From NCBI GenBank assembly GCA_004556395.1, contig SFHK01000017.1, positions 1-36,454 on the forward strand: a stretch of DNA of 36,454 bases, read 5' to 3'. The position numbers and the translations under genes are program-made. Positions 1-7,338 of the stretch are shown here, one piece after another. Every line of letters starts with the position of its first letter. The first letter of the stretch is position 1. This DNA comes from Clostridiales bacterium. Its GTDB lineage: Bacteria; Bacillota; Clostridia; Christensenellales; Aristaeellaceae. Below the pieces are notes generated by a model, which did not search any database, was not told where the DNA came from, and was given only the letters and a program-made list of their open reading frames with translations.

Positions 1-178
1 GCAATTCCCCTATCTGGTTCAGACTCTCCATGGCTCCGCGCATCTGGGCAACCGTTATGTGTCTCCGATACGCGCGGCATTCACCTCCGCCGGACAACAA
101 CGTGTCTACGGAACAATGCAATACCGCAGCCAGATCGGGAAGCAGGGCAACGTCCGGCAGCGACTCCCCGTTTTCCCC
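1..178 (-). pseudogene. C-terminal remnant of a XRE (Cro/CI) family helix-turn-helix regulator
   Basis: Read on the minus strand from about 178 to the window edge, the frame gives ENGESLPDVALLPDLAAVL followed by HCSVDTLLSGG. This is the end of a HTH_3 domain: the family pattern is W-E-x-G-x-x-x-P-D-x-x-L-L-P-x-L-A followed by V-S-x-D-x-L-L. The SQ...VSKW half that should come before it is missing. Just upstream, in the same frame, is the stop codon of the serine recombinase (203-205) and about 24 bases of unrelated sequence. The gene therefore looks cut by the recombinase end of the element. It also runs off the left edge, so its true length is unknown. It is unlikely to be translated as a regulator. 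Confidence 0.6.
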
Positions 179-202
179 AACATAAGGATACAAAATGGGG
201 GT

Positions 203-1822
203 TTAGTCGATTTTACCCACAAAGCGGTAGTAAATATCGACGGTCTGTTCCTTCTCGCCGTCCTCGCCTGTGGTTTTCTCGTGAACGACGATCTTCTCAA
301 TTAGGGCGTTGAGCATTTCGACAGTCAGTTCCTCCGGGTTGGCGTACTGGTGGATGAGACTAATCCACTGGTCAATGCTGGCCGAAGTCTGCTGCTCCGT
401 GGCAAGCTCGGCTTGCAGCCGCTCGACCTTCGCCAGCACATCTGCTTGCTCGCTCTGATACTTCTCAGATAGGGCATTGAAGTTGTACTCAGAGATGCGC
501 TCCGATGCCCAGTCCTCATAGAGCTTTGTGAACAGCCTGTCCAGCTCCTTCTGCCGCTTCTGCACCCGTCTCAGCTCTGCCTCCCTCATTCTTGTCATCC
601 GCTGCTGCTCCCTGTCGTTGGCATGGAACAACTGCCCTTTCAGGTGTTCTACACCCACATCCGCCTGTGCCGACCAGTATTGTAGGCGGCTGAGAACGTA
701 TGCATACAGGGTGTCGTAGCGGATATAGTGAGAGGTGCAGTCGGAATGCTTTGGCCCATGCTGGCGATAAGAGGTACAGTTGAAGTAACTAAAAGGCTTG
801 CTGTTGTTCTTGTTCGTACCAAAACTCATTGTCCAGCCGCAGTCTGCACATTTCACAAGACCAGCAAAAATCTGCGTAGTAGGAGCGTTCTTGATTTTTC
901 TGCGCCGACTGGCGATTTGATCCTGTACCTGCTCAAACACTTCCTTGGGAATAATGGCTTCGTGGGTATTTTTCACCCGTAGCCATTCCTCCTGCGGCTT
1001 GCGAACCTTCTTCTTGTTCTTGAAAGAAATGTTGGTCTGCATCCCGTGGACGCTATTACCGATGTAGGTCTCGTTCTTGATGATGCTCTTGACCTGCGCA
1101 ATCGTCCATGCATAGCGCTTCTTCTCCGGTGCATCGGCATAGATGTTGGCGAAGGTGCCGTAGCGGGAGTAGTTCAGCCAGCCGGGAGTAGGCACCTGTT
1201 CATCTAACAATATGCCCGTAATTTTTGCCGCGCCCGCCCCATGAAAGGCAAGGTCGAAAATCTTCTCCACGATCCATCGTGTCTCCTCGTCGATGACCAG
1301 ACGGTTCTTTATCTCCGGGTCGCGCTTGTAGCCCAGCGGCGCATAGGCAAAGGTGCGCTCTCCCGCCATAAACTTGGCGTGGAGGGAGTTTTTTACCTTG
1401 CGGCTGGTGTCCTTTGCAAACCACTCGTTGAATAAATTCTTGAACGGCACAAAATCCGAAAGCCCCTTCTCCGTGTCCTCGTTGTCGGAAACAGCGATGT
1501 AGCGGACGCCCTTCTCCGGAAATACAAATTCCAGATAGTAGTCCATCATGATGTGTTCACGACCAAATCTGGATAAGTCTTTGCTGGCGATGCAGTTCAC
1601 CTTTCCTGCCTCAACGTCCGCCATCATGCGCTGGAAATTAGGTCGGTCGAAATTTGTACCACTCCAACCGTCATCCACATATTCCCCTACTACATGGAGG
1701 TTATTTTCGCTGGCGAAGCGTCGCAGAATGGTACGCTGGGTCTCGATGGATACGCTGTCGCCGAAGTTCGCATCGTCACGGCTCAGTCTCATATAAAGTG
1801 CGGTATTGTATGGTTGTTTCAT
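203..1822 (-). CDS. Large serine recombinase (site-specific integrase of a conjugative/mobilizable element)
   Basis: This 539-aa protein excises or integrates an element through a 5'-phosphoserine intermediate. The N-terminal resolvase domain (about 1-150) starts YMRLSRDDANFGDSVSIETQ, with the expected nucleophilic Ser in RLSRDD and the conserved SIETQ and DLSRFGRE motifs. A recombinase domain follows (about 160-300, LGYKRDP...). Next is a zinc beta-ribbon (about 320-370) with Cys pairs in KCADCGW and FNCTSY...HSDCTSHYI, a charged coiled-coil stretch (about 400-480) and a DUF4368-like tail ending in DIYYRFVGKID. Length and order fit TndX/Tn4451-type recombinases of Clostridia. An AGGAGG site lies 9 nt before the ATG and a promoter at 1880-1908 drives it. 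The gene looks intact, unlike the relaxase nearby, so it could still be active. Its 3' end abuts the broken XRE gene. Confidence 0.93.
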   Translation of the reverse strand: MKQPYNTALYMRLSRDDANFGDSVSIETQRTILRRFASENNLHVVGEYVDDGWSGTNFDRPNFQRMMADVEAGKVNCIASKDLSRFGREHIMMDYYLEFVFPEKGVRYIAVSDNEDTEKGLSDFVPFKNLFNEWFAKDTSRKVKNSLHAKFMAGERTFAYAPLGYKRDPEIKNRLVIDEETRWIVEKIFDLAFHGAGAAKITGILLDEQVPTPGWLNYSRYGTFANIYADAPEKKRYAWTIAQVKSIIKNETYIGNSVHGMQTNISFKNKKKVRKPQEEWLRVKNTHEAIIPKEVFEQVQDQIASRRRKIKNAPTTQIFAGLVKCADCGWTMSFGTNKNNSKPFSYFNCTSYRQHGPKHSDCTSHYIRYDTLYAYVLSRLQYWSAQADVGVEHLKGQLFHANDREQQRMTRMREAELRRVQKRQKELDRLFTKLYEDWASERISEYNFNALSEKYQSEQADVLAKVERLQAELATEQQTSASIDQWISLIHQYANPEELTVEMLNALIEKIVVHEKTTGEDGEKEQTVDIYYRFVGKID

Positions 1823-1939
1823 TTATAAAAGCCTCCTCTTCTCGAAACAACCCACGCTTACAATACTCTTGCTGAGTAAATCATACCATAAGCGCGGGCC
1901 CAATTCAACGATAACCTTGTAAATCTCCTTCAGCTTGCC
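1823..1939 (-). pseudogene. Cryptic short reading frame ending directly at the recombinase start
   Basis: In the frame between the 132-aa gene and the recombinase, the minus strand reads GKLKEIYKVIVELGPRLWYD and ends ...FEKRRLL with a TAA that touches the recombinase ATG. The amino-acid sequence looks protein-like (amphipathic, no rare residues) but has no start codon. The ATG at 1939-1941 would supply one if a single G were restored (ATGGC to ATGGGC). It may be a small leader ORF put out of frame by one base, or the displaced tail of the upstream gene. The recombinase promoter lies inside it. Low confidence that it is expressed. Confidence 0.25.
1880..1908 (-). promoter_or_regulatory. Sigma-A-type promoter for the serine recombinase
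   Basis: On the minus strand, TTGAAT (1908-1903) is separated by exactly 17 nt from TATGAT (1885-1880). The recombinase ATG is at 1822. Both boxes are one or two bases from consensus, and spacing and position suit recombinase expression independent of the relaxase genes. Confidence 0.5.
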
Positions 1940-2328
1940 ATGGCAGCTGCTTTTCCCACCCCCGCCGCAAAGCGGATGGCCTCCGCCGCCAGTTCGCTGT
2001 AGGTCTTGCCCTGCGACTTGAAATGCTCCGACACACGAATACGGCTCTTCCCGTGGTAAAAGTACAGTGTGCCGTCCTCGTCACACGCATAGAAGGTGGG
2101 TACAGAGGGTTTAGCGCACATCATCTCGTTATAGAAGTCCTCCCAGTATTTTTTGCAAGTAGCAAGGAAGCTCTCTGGTGGGTCGAAGATGAGGTCGAAG
2201 CAGCTTTCGATGTCGATAAAGTTGCAGAGGTCAATGATAACGGCATTCTCATTGTCCTCCAGCATGGCTTTGTTGATTTCGTCAATGCTGATGATTTTTT
2301 CATATACAATTCCTTTCTCACAATTCAA
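1930..2328 (-). CDS. Hypothetical protein of a conjugative element
   Basis: I do not recognise this 132-aa protein. It is acidic and soluble, with no membrane segment, and contains SIDEINKAMLEDNENAVIID, a central FDPPESFLATCKKYWEDFYNE segment and a C-terminal helix SELAAEAIRFAAGVGKAAA. The only in-frame start is TTG at 2328, overlapping the end of the relaxase gene, with a poor ribosome site. A much better site (AGAAAGGA) precedes an ATG followed by six A's (about 2295-2303). That ATG is one base out of frame; one more A would give MKKIISIDEINK. Either the gene uses a weak start or it has lost one base in the homopolymer. It sits in the relaxase operon. Confidence 0.5.
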   Translation of the reverse strand: MNCEKGIVYEKIISIDEINKAMLEDNENAVIIDLCNFIDIESCFDLIFDPPESFLATCKKYWEDFYNEMMCAKPSVPTFYACDEDGTLYFYHGKSRIRVSEHFKSQGKTYSELAAEAIRFAAGVGKAAAMAS

Positions 2329-4022
2329 CTTCGTTTTTGTGTTTACGGGTCTGAATGTCCGGAGCAGGCTGTTCCCTCCCCCTTTTCAGTCTGCGGCGGA
2401 TGGAACGCTGCGCGTCCGGATGCGGCTCACCCAGCAGCTCGGATACATCTTGGTCAGCCTGACGAAAACGGTCATAGTCATAGCTCTTGCTGAAGGTGTC
2501 CTTGATTTTCTCCCGCACGGCTGCGGTCATTTCGCCGCGCAGCTCCATACGGGCGGCGTGCAGCTCATCTGCGTCAACGGCTCTCGCCTGTTCCTGCAAC
2601 GCACGGTATTTTTCCACTTCGGCATCCATGCTGTCTGCGGCTTTTGCTGCAATGGTTTCAAACCCCGTTTTGCTGGCGGTCATAGCGTCAATCCGCTGCC
2701 TGACCTCCTTCATACTGTCTGGGTCTGTTTTGTCAAACTCCGAAAGCAGCATGGACAGCTCGGATTTCAGTTCTTCCATGTCCTCGGTGACAGCAGCCAA
2801 CTCCCGTTTGATTTCCCCACGGCACAGGAAGCTCGTTGGGCTGAGCGATTTCAGTTCAGCGGTCAGCGCCTTTTTCTGCTTGGATTTCTCACGCAGCAGC
2901 TTCCGTATCGTCAGGAACCACTCATAGTCCGATCGGATCAACTGAATATTATTCTCCAGATTTTCAGCCGCGCCGGTATGATAGAGCCACGAATACCGCA
3001 GCAGCAAAATACCCTTGCGGGCTGTTTCAAGAGCTTTGGCAAGGGCGGGGATGGAGGTCATAATCGTGTTTTTCAGCTTTGTGATCTCGTCGCGAATCGC
3101 GCGGATGAGCTTGTTCTGCTCTCGTATCTCCCGGTTGATCTCGCAGCGGTCAGAGATAATTCCCTTGCGCTCCAACGCCTGCGCTGCCGCACCCTCATTG
3201 ATGGTAGGAATCTCATCCAGTCCCCGTGCGGCGTTGCTGCGGTGGTCAATGCGTTCCTCCCGCCCGGCGCGTTCCAGATAGCGGTTGGACACGTCAGCCC
3301 ATGCCGCCCGCCATGCCGCAAGCTGCTCCTCGCTGTTCCAGCGCTCGGAGATGGGGTTCTGTCTGCCGTAGCGAGTGCTTTTGGGATGCTTGTCAGTCCG
3401 GACAAGCCCCTGCGCATCGGCGGCGGATGGCGTCATATACACCTTCTTTTTGCCGACCCTGTAGGGATACTGTTTCTCCCAACCCTCGTTCTGTGCTGTC
3501 CGGAACTCAGCGGCGGTGAAGCCGCGTTCCTTGCCGTTTTTCATACAGAGGTATTCTTTCTCGGTCTTGTACTGCCACTTGCCTTGTTCATCCAGCGGGC
3601 GGCACCGTCAGCAGGATATGGGCATGGGGATTGTGACCGTCGGTGTCATGGATGGCAGCATCGGCGCACATTCCATCTGATACGAACTGCTCCCGGATAA
3701 ATTCTTGCAGCAACTCGATCTGTTCCTCACGGTTCAGCTCTATGGGCAGGGCAACTATAAATTCCCGCGCCAACCGGCTGTCCTTGGCTGTCTCCACTTC
3801 CTCCACGGCGTTCCATAGCTTTTCACGACTCTGCCACTCCTGCGGAGCATATTCCGGCAGAAATACTCCCTGCCAGACAAGCCCCTGCTTTTTTGTGTAG
3901 TCATGCTGTATCCCATCGTAATCGTTATACAAGCGGGAACAGCTCAGATAAGCGGAAGCAGCCACGGCGGAGCGTCCCGCGCCCCGGCTGACTACCTTCG
4001 CTTCCAGATGATAGATTGCCAA
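2318..4022 (-). pseudogene. MobA/MobL-family relaxase, split by a one-base frameshift
   Basis: A relaxase nicks the element at oriT and leads the strand into the recipient. The N-terminal part (4022 to about 3600) begins LAIYHLEAKVVSRGAGRSAV. It has the relaxase metal motif HDTDGHNPHAHILL and the RSAVAASAYLSCSRLYND helix. I place its start at TTG 4022, where AAAGGAG lies at correct spacing, rather than at ATG 4052. Right after HILLTV the frame breaks at about 3598-3604: the minus strand reads GTGCCGCCCGCTGGA, and removal of one C restores V-R-P-L-D-E-Q-G-K-W. The rest continues in the second frame to 2318, with a long charged coiled-coil tail (about 408 aa as an open frame). The combined length, about 565 aa, is normal for the family. 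As sequenced, only a fragment of about 145 aa holding the metal site would be made. A sequencing error is the alternative. Confidence 0.85.
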
Positions 4023-4040
4023 ACGATCTCCTTTCTGCCA

Positions 4041-4116
4041 GCAGGGGGTCATTGAAACAGTGACCCCTGCACAGCTTTTCCATGCAAAGGGTCTAATCTC
4101 AATTTAGACCCTTTGC
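4041..4116. other. Inverted repeats upstream of the relaxase, candidate oriT
   Basis: Two adjacent dyads lie just 5' of the relaxase gene. The first (4041-4070) pairs GCAGGGGGTCA with TGACCCCTGC, with one bulged G. The second is a perfect 13-bp inverted repeat, GCAAAGGGTCTAA (4084-4096) and TTAGACCCTTTGC (4104-4116), with a 7-nt loop. Neither is followed by a T-run suited to termination. Relaxase genes of this class usually have their origin of transfer immediately upstream, so these are the best oriT candidates. The nick site cannot be placed from sequence alone. Confidence 0.4.
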
Positions 4117-4591
4117 GCCCTTGTTTCAGACACTTGCCAATGAACAATGGTGTGCGTTGAACTCACACCCTTTGCGTCCTCGCTCGAAGATGGGGTAACG
4201 AACCGTGACACCATCGTTCTGCGCTCTGGCTTTTTGTTTCTTTTTCGCAAAAAAGAAAAGGGGGTCGCCTCAAGCGACGCCCTATCTGCGGCAAAGCTGC
4301 CGGTGGCAGGTTTGCGCAGGCAGGCGGCAGGTGGGTTACTTATAGTAACCTACCGCACAAGCACGTCTGTGGTTGTGTTTTGCCGTCTGCGCAGACGATG
4401 ACAGCAGCACCCGCAAGTGGCTGTGGCATTGTCTGGAGGCTTCCGCAGAAGCCGCAGTCCCCCTCGGAGAGCGCGCGTGCCCGACCAACGGGAGGGATAC
4501 CACCGCCTGCCTCTGGCAGGTGGTGAGTAAGTGCGCCCTTCGGGGAGGGAAAAAGGAATACCCCCGGTTTCCCGGAGACCTCCCAGCGGAC
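4117..4591. other. Intergenic spacer with hairpins, no convincing gene
   Basis: About 475 bases separate the DUF3847 gene from the relaxase. Short frames on the plus strand have no recognisable protein character. Two compact hairpins are present: GGTTACT/AGTAACC with loop TAT (4334-4350), and an 11-bp stem CACCGCCTGCC/GGCAGGTGGTG with loop TCT and one G-T pair (4501-4525). The second could end or attenuate transcription coming from the DUF3847 gene. The motif CCCTTTGCG of the oriT-like dyad recurs near 4170. Confidence 0.4.
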
Positions 4592-4807
4592 TTAATCGTG
4601 CTGCGGCAGCTTCTGTATCAGATAATCCTCCAGCACAGACGGTTCCATCGTCCGCACCTCCGGCAGCACCTTTTCTAAAACCGCGCCCTCCTGAATAAGC
4701 CTGCGCGTTCGTGCGTTACGCTCCTTTTTGCGGTCACGCATCTGCGCTTCCTCTAAGCGGTGCTTAGCCTGCAAGAGCTTCTTCTCGTTTTCGGTCATAG
4801 TGTTCAT
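4592..4807 (-). CDS. DUF3847-like small protein of a Tn1549-type element
   Basis: This 71-aa, highly charged helical protein starts MNTMTENEKKLLQAKHRLEE and ends EDYLIQKLPQHD. Small proteins of this type (DUF3847) lie between the relaxase and the segregation genes in Clostridia conjugative elements, which is exactly the arrangement here. Function is unknown; the basic middle (RDRKKERNARTRRLIQEG) would allow a nucleic-acid or relaxase contact, but that is inference. AGGGAG lies about 9 nt before the ATG. A strong hairpin terminator at 4833-4880 separates it from parR, so it may depend on read-through or its own promoter. Confidence 0.7.
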   Translation of the reverse strand: MNTMTENEKKLLQAKHRLEEAQMRDRKKERNARTRRLIQEGAVLEKVLPEVRTMEPSVLEDYLIQKLPQHD

Positions 4808-4832
4808 GGCTAAAGTCTCCCTTCATGATAGT

Positions 4833-4880
4833 AAAAGTCGGCTGCTTGCTACCAACCGTGGTATCAAACAGCCGACTTTT
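4833..4880 (-). terminator. Rho-independent terminator or attenuator between parR and the DUF3847 gene
   Basis: Perfect 12-bp arms AAAAGTCGGCTG (4833-4844) and CAGCCGACTTTT (4869-4880) enclose a nested TACCA/TGGTA stem with loop ACCG. On the minus strand the stem ends in TTTT. It lies downstream of the ParR-like gene and upstream of the DUF3847 gene, so it would stop or reduce transcription from the segregation operon. The arms are A/T-flanked on both sides, so it could work on both strands. Confidence 0.65.
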
Positions 4881-4968
4881 GGTGGTACAGTATTTTCGGT
4901 TTTCATGTGAGATAGCAAATTCGTCAGAATTGCTATCAGCACTGCTATCAGAATAGGCGGCTTTGATA

Positions 4969-5346
4969 TCAAAAACTGTCCGCAAAGTCCAAAGCAGCGT
5001 CCATATCCGCAGAATCTTCCGCTTTTACCGCCGTATCTGCTGGGACTGCGCCCTGCATGAGATGCATCCATGGGGCAAAGTTCATGTGCATGACTCCCTG
5101 CAAGCTACTCCGGATGGTCTCACGAATTTCCAGAAGAAAAGCATCCTCCTTCTCGCGGGTTTCCAGATAAGGATCGGAGGCAAGCCGTTCCTGCCTGTCG
5201 AAGAAGGCGTTGACAGCGGCAACCACGGCACGGCTCACAGAGCGGTATTGCACCCTGTCCAGCCGCTGCAAATGCTCCCATGCCGCCCGGTCTGCGGGGT
5301 TGTCCAGATTCAGCCGCAGCGTGGTCGCGTATATATTCTTGCTCAT
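4969..5346 (-). CDS. ParR-like partner of the actin-like segregation protein
   Basis: This 125-aa protein starts MSKNIYATTLRLNLDNPADR. Its ATG overlaps the stop of the ParM-like gene by 4 bases (ATGA), a sign of translational coupling. The N-terminal half (TTLRLNLDNPADRAAWEHLQ...SVSRAVVAAVNAFF) has the short strand plus helices expected of a ribbon-helix-helix DNA-binding fold, as in ParR/StbB-type adaptors. The C-terminal third is acidic and probably flexible. The expected role is to bind centromere repeats, plausibly the GTAC iterons at 6319-6511, and to link them to filaments. The family call rests mainly on gene order, size and coupling. Confidence 0.6.
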   Translation of the reverse strand: MSKNIYATTLRLNLDNPADRAAWEHLQRLDRVQYRSVSRAVVAAVNAFFDRQERLASDPYLETREKEDAFLLEIRETIRSSLQGVMHMNFAPWMHLMQGAVPADTAVKAEDSADMDAALDFADSF

Positions 5347-6272
5347 ACGATACCGCCCGTTTTCTTCATCCTGCGTTCCGCCAGCAGCTCATAGCCCTTG
5401 GCGGTAGCGCAGATATCATCGTTGAAGCTGACGCGCCCTTTCTCATATTCTCCAAAGTTCCGTACAAGGCAGCTCCCGCCGCCCACCACATGGAGCCGCA
5501 TCAGCTCCGGGTCGTACTCATGCTCCCGCAGTCTGCGGAAGATACCGGTCACATACTCCGCAGCAGTCTCGCGGATGGCGGTCAGGTAGCGTTCCCCGAT
5601 GTCTGCCGTCCCCTTGCGCAGCACACGCTCGATGGTGGCGTCGTCCAACGTCTTGCCGAACTGCCGCAGCACACTCTCCCGGACGGCCAGCATACACTGG
5701 TGCGTCCCGAATTTCTCTGTATAGCAGCGGCTCAGAACCGGCCTGCGCTTGTTGATATACATGACGTTCATGGTGCCGTTGCCGATGTCGCAGAGCATAT
5801 TTGTTCCTCTGAACTGCCCCAAATTCCCGGCGACGGCGGCAAAGCCCTGCGGGAAGATATCCGCTCCGGCAAACTCCACATGGTAGTTCGCGCCCCGGAA
5901 GGTGAAATCTACGCTGTCATTCTGCAAGAGGTATGCACGGAAAGCGTCCTTCTGTTCACTGACCCATGTGAGGGGCAGCCCCGCCGCTATATGAACGCGG
6001 GCGGAGGTGACATGGCGGATGCGCAGCTCCCGCCCGATGGCGGCGAGGGTTAGGAGATAATAGTCGCCGTCCATCATTTTTTCGGCGGCAAACTCCTTGT
6101 GTCCCTCGCCGATGGTGTAGTATCCACCCTCGTAGATCAGCAGGTCGTTTTTGAAGGTCGGCTCCTTGTCATGGGCGGTCACGCCGGTGGGAAAGCAGGT
6201 GTGGGCGGTCTTGATGTTCCCATACCCGTGGTCAATGCCAATAATGATGGGTTTGTTGTTCAGATAGTTCAT
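5343..6272 (-). CDS. ParM/StbA-like actin-fold segregation ATPase
   Basis: This 309-aa protein is an actin-like ATPase of the plasmid-segregation type, commonly carried by Clostridia conjugative elements. It shows phosphate-1 motif IIIGIDHGYGNIKTA near the N-terminus, phosphate-2 motif CDIGNGTMNVMYI near residue 165 and adenosine motif HVVGGGSCLVRNF near residue 262. These are the signatures and order expected, and the length (about 320 aa in the family) fits. AAAGGA precedes the ATG at a suitable distance. It is the first gene of the parM-parR pair, and the upstream iterons are the natural place for its centromere and promoter. In an integrated element it would help keep the excised circle. 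Confidence 0.85.
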   Translation of the reverse strand: MNYLNNKPIIIGIDHGYGNIKTAHTCFPTGVTAHDKEPTFKNDLLIYEGGYYTIGEGHKEFAAEKMMDGDYYLLTLAAIGRELRIRHVTSARVHIAAGLPLTWVSEQKDAFRAYLLQNDSVDFTFRGANYHVEFAGADIFPQGFAAVAGNLGQFRGTNMLCDIGNGTMNVMYINKRRPVLSRCYTEKFGTHQCMLAVRESVLRQFGKTLDDATIERVLRKGTADIGERYLTAIRETAAEYVTGIFRRLREHEYDPELMRLHVVGGGSCLVRNFGEYEKGRVSFNDDICATAKGYELLAERRMKKTGGIV

Positions 6273-6318
6273 ACTCGTTCCTTTCTGCCGCTGTGCGGCT
6301 GTAAAAACAGTTTCGTTG

Positions 6319-6511
6319 TGTACGGCTCGGTACAGAAAAACCTTCTTGTGTACGCTTCTGTACGCCGGTTTTGCGTACCGAGCGGCTGTCCATAGCTTTG
6401 TAAGCGGCCGGTTTTACACTCTGCCGTGAAATGCTTTGCGGCAAGCACAAGCAAAACTGTTTTTTGAAAATGAAGTTGAAAACAGCCGTACAGAGTGTAC
6501 GGCGTGTACGG
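6319..6511. repeat. GTAC-core iterons upstream of parM, candidate parC centromere
   Basis: Copies of (T)GTACG(G/C) or its complement occur at 6319-6325, 6329-6335, 6349-6355, 6359-6366, 6373-6380, 6486-6493, 6496-6502 and 6505-6511. Many are paired as inverted or direct repeats about 10 bp apart (about one helical turn). They fill the non-coding leader of the parM-parR operon, where ParR-type proteins bind in known type II systems. The role is inferred. The 106-bp gap between the two clusters shows nothing else. Confidence 0.5.
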
Positions 6512-6536
6512 CACTTTTGAAGTCCGGTTCTCATTT

Positions 6537-6677
6537 TTAATATGGCAGCGGATTAACCACCTCAATGCCCATAAAACCACGCACCCGCTTGCCGCCGACA
6601 TGGACGTTGTTGGTGGCCTCCACGTTATAAAGCCGCTCATTTTGCGCCAGCTCAGAGCTGAGACGATTTGCAGACAT
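6537..6677 (-). CDS. Small protein (46 aa) upstream of the segregation operon
   Basis: The minus strand encodes a 46-aa peptide starting MSANRLSSELAQNERLYNVE, with a middle NNVHVGGKRVRGFMG and ending IEVVNPLPY. It looks like real protein: good codon variety, a conserved-looking beta-rich tail and no low complexity. No family name comes to mind. There is no ribosome site; an in-frame TAG directly precedes the ATG, and sequence character changes at about 6680, so the original leader may have been lost at a junction. It may be a complete small ORF or the tail of a longer protein. It is too short for most gene callers. Confidence 0.4.
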   Translation of the reverse strand: MSANRLSSELAQNERLYNVEATNNVHVGGKRVRGFMGIEVVNPLPY

Positions 6678-6684
6678 CTATCAT

Positions 6685-6924
6685 TTGTTTGGGCTGTCAA
6701 AAGCACGGCTGTTCCTCCGCTCCACCCTTACGGCGATGGGTATTGCACTGACTGCTGCTCTGCTTTTCGGCGTGGCGCTGTACCGGGGGCTGACCTATAT
6801 GCCGGGCAGTGATCTGACCACGCTGCTGATAGGTACTACGGCAGGGTTTGTACTGTTCTCACTGATTTTGAACTGGGCGGGCTACTGCGGAACAGCCGCA
6901 CGGTTGGGGAAAGGGGGAAGATGA
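6685..6924 (+). pseudogene. 5'-truncated membrane protein (permease-like) fragment
   Basis: The frame reads ...GLSKARLFLRSTLTAMGIAL and on to a TGA at 6922-6924. Two hydrophobic helices are clear: MGIALTAALLFGVALYRGL and TTLLIGTTAGFVLFSLILNW. The frame stays open upstream without a plausible ATG or ribosome site; only a TTG at 6685 is available. Together with the switch from minus-strand element genes, this suggests that the 5' part was removed at a junction near 6,680. The next gene starts one base after the stop, so the two were an operon. The pair recalls membrane subunits of antimicrobial-peptide-type ABC exporters, but I cannot assign a family. Confidence 0.4.
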
Positions 6925-6925
6925 T

Positions 6926-7282
6926 ATGACACTGATCAGGCAGGTGATCCGGGATTTGGTCAAGGATGTTGGATGGGTCGTTTTTTACGGCTTTTTAACC
7001 GCAATGTCCATAATGGCTTTCGTGCTGGTGGGATTGAGTTACCAGCATGTCGCATCACAAAATGATGCAATCCGTCGCTTTACACAAAACGATGTGAGCA
7101 TGGTGCGGGTAAAGGATTTGAGCAGCATACGCGCCGGAAACGGCGATCCCTACGCCGTTCTCCAATCCGCCGCGCCGGGCGCGTCCTATCCCTACGTCGC
7201 CGCATCCGAAAACGGCTGGATCGCCGTCGCCCTGCCCGACCGCGTCGGCTGGCTCCCGAAGAACACCGCTCGCGTAACCTGA
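6926..7282 (+). pseudogene. Chimeric ORF: permease N-terminus fused to the last SH3 domain of a host wall protein
   Basis: The first 60 or so residues begin MTLIRQVIRDLVKDVGWVVF, with one membrane helix (about 15-37) followed by an outside segment ASQNDAIRRFTQNDVSM. The following residues, VRVKDLSSIRAGNGDPYAVL to YPYVAASENGWIAVAL and GWLPKNTARVT, form a typical bacterial SH3 domain as found at the C-terminus of cell-wall proteins. Base composition switches at the same place, from mixed AT/GC to the GC-rich host style, between about 7,090 and 7,135. The simplest reading is an in-frame join of two unrelated genes by recombination or deletion at the right end of the mobile region; an assembly join is the alternative. 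The product, if made, would be a tethered SH3 domain. Confidence 0.55.
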
Positions 7283-7293
7283 TTCCATGAAAA

Positions 7294-7330
7294 GGGAACG
7301 CTTCCGTCCATCTCCGGCGAAAGCGTTCCC
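7294..7330. terminator. Bidirectional terminator between convergent genes
   Basis: Arms GGGAACGCTT (7294-7303) and AAGCGTTCCC (7321-7330) form a 10-bp perfect stem. On the minus strand it is followed by TTTTC, and on the plus strand by AATTTCATTT. It lies between the end of the chimeric ORF and the end of the glucan synthase gene and can serve both. Confidence 0.7.
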
Positions 7331-7338
7331 AATTTCAT

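Noticed and set aside
4147..4678. Plus-strand frames of 84 and 101 codons in the element spacer
   Set aside because: No ribosome site of note and low-quality composition; the second overlaps the DUF3847 gene antisense. The region is better explained by hairpins.
4764..4985. 73-codon minus-strand frame overlapping the parR end and the DUF3847 gene
   Set aside because: Much of it is translation of the terminator stem at 4833-4880, and it overlaps two better genes.
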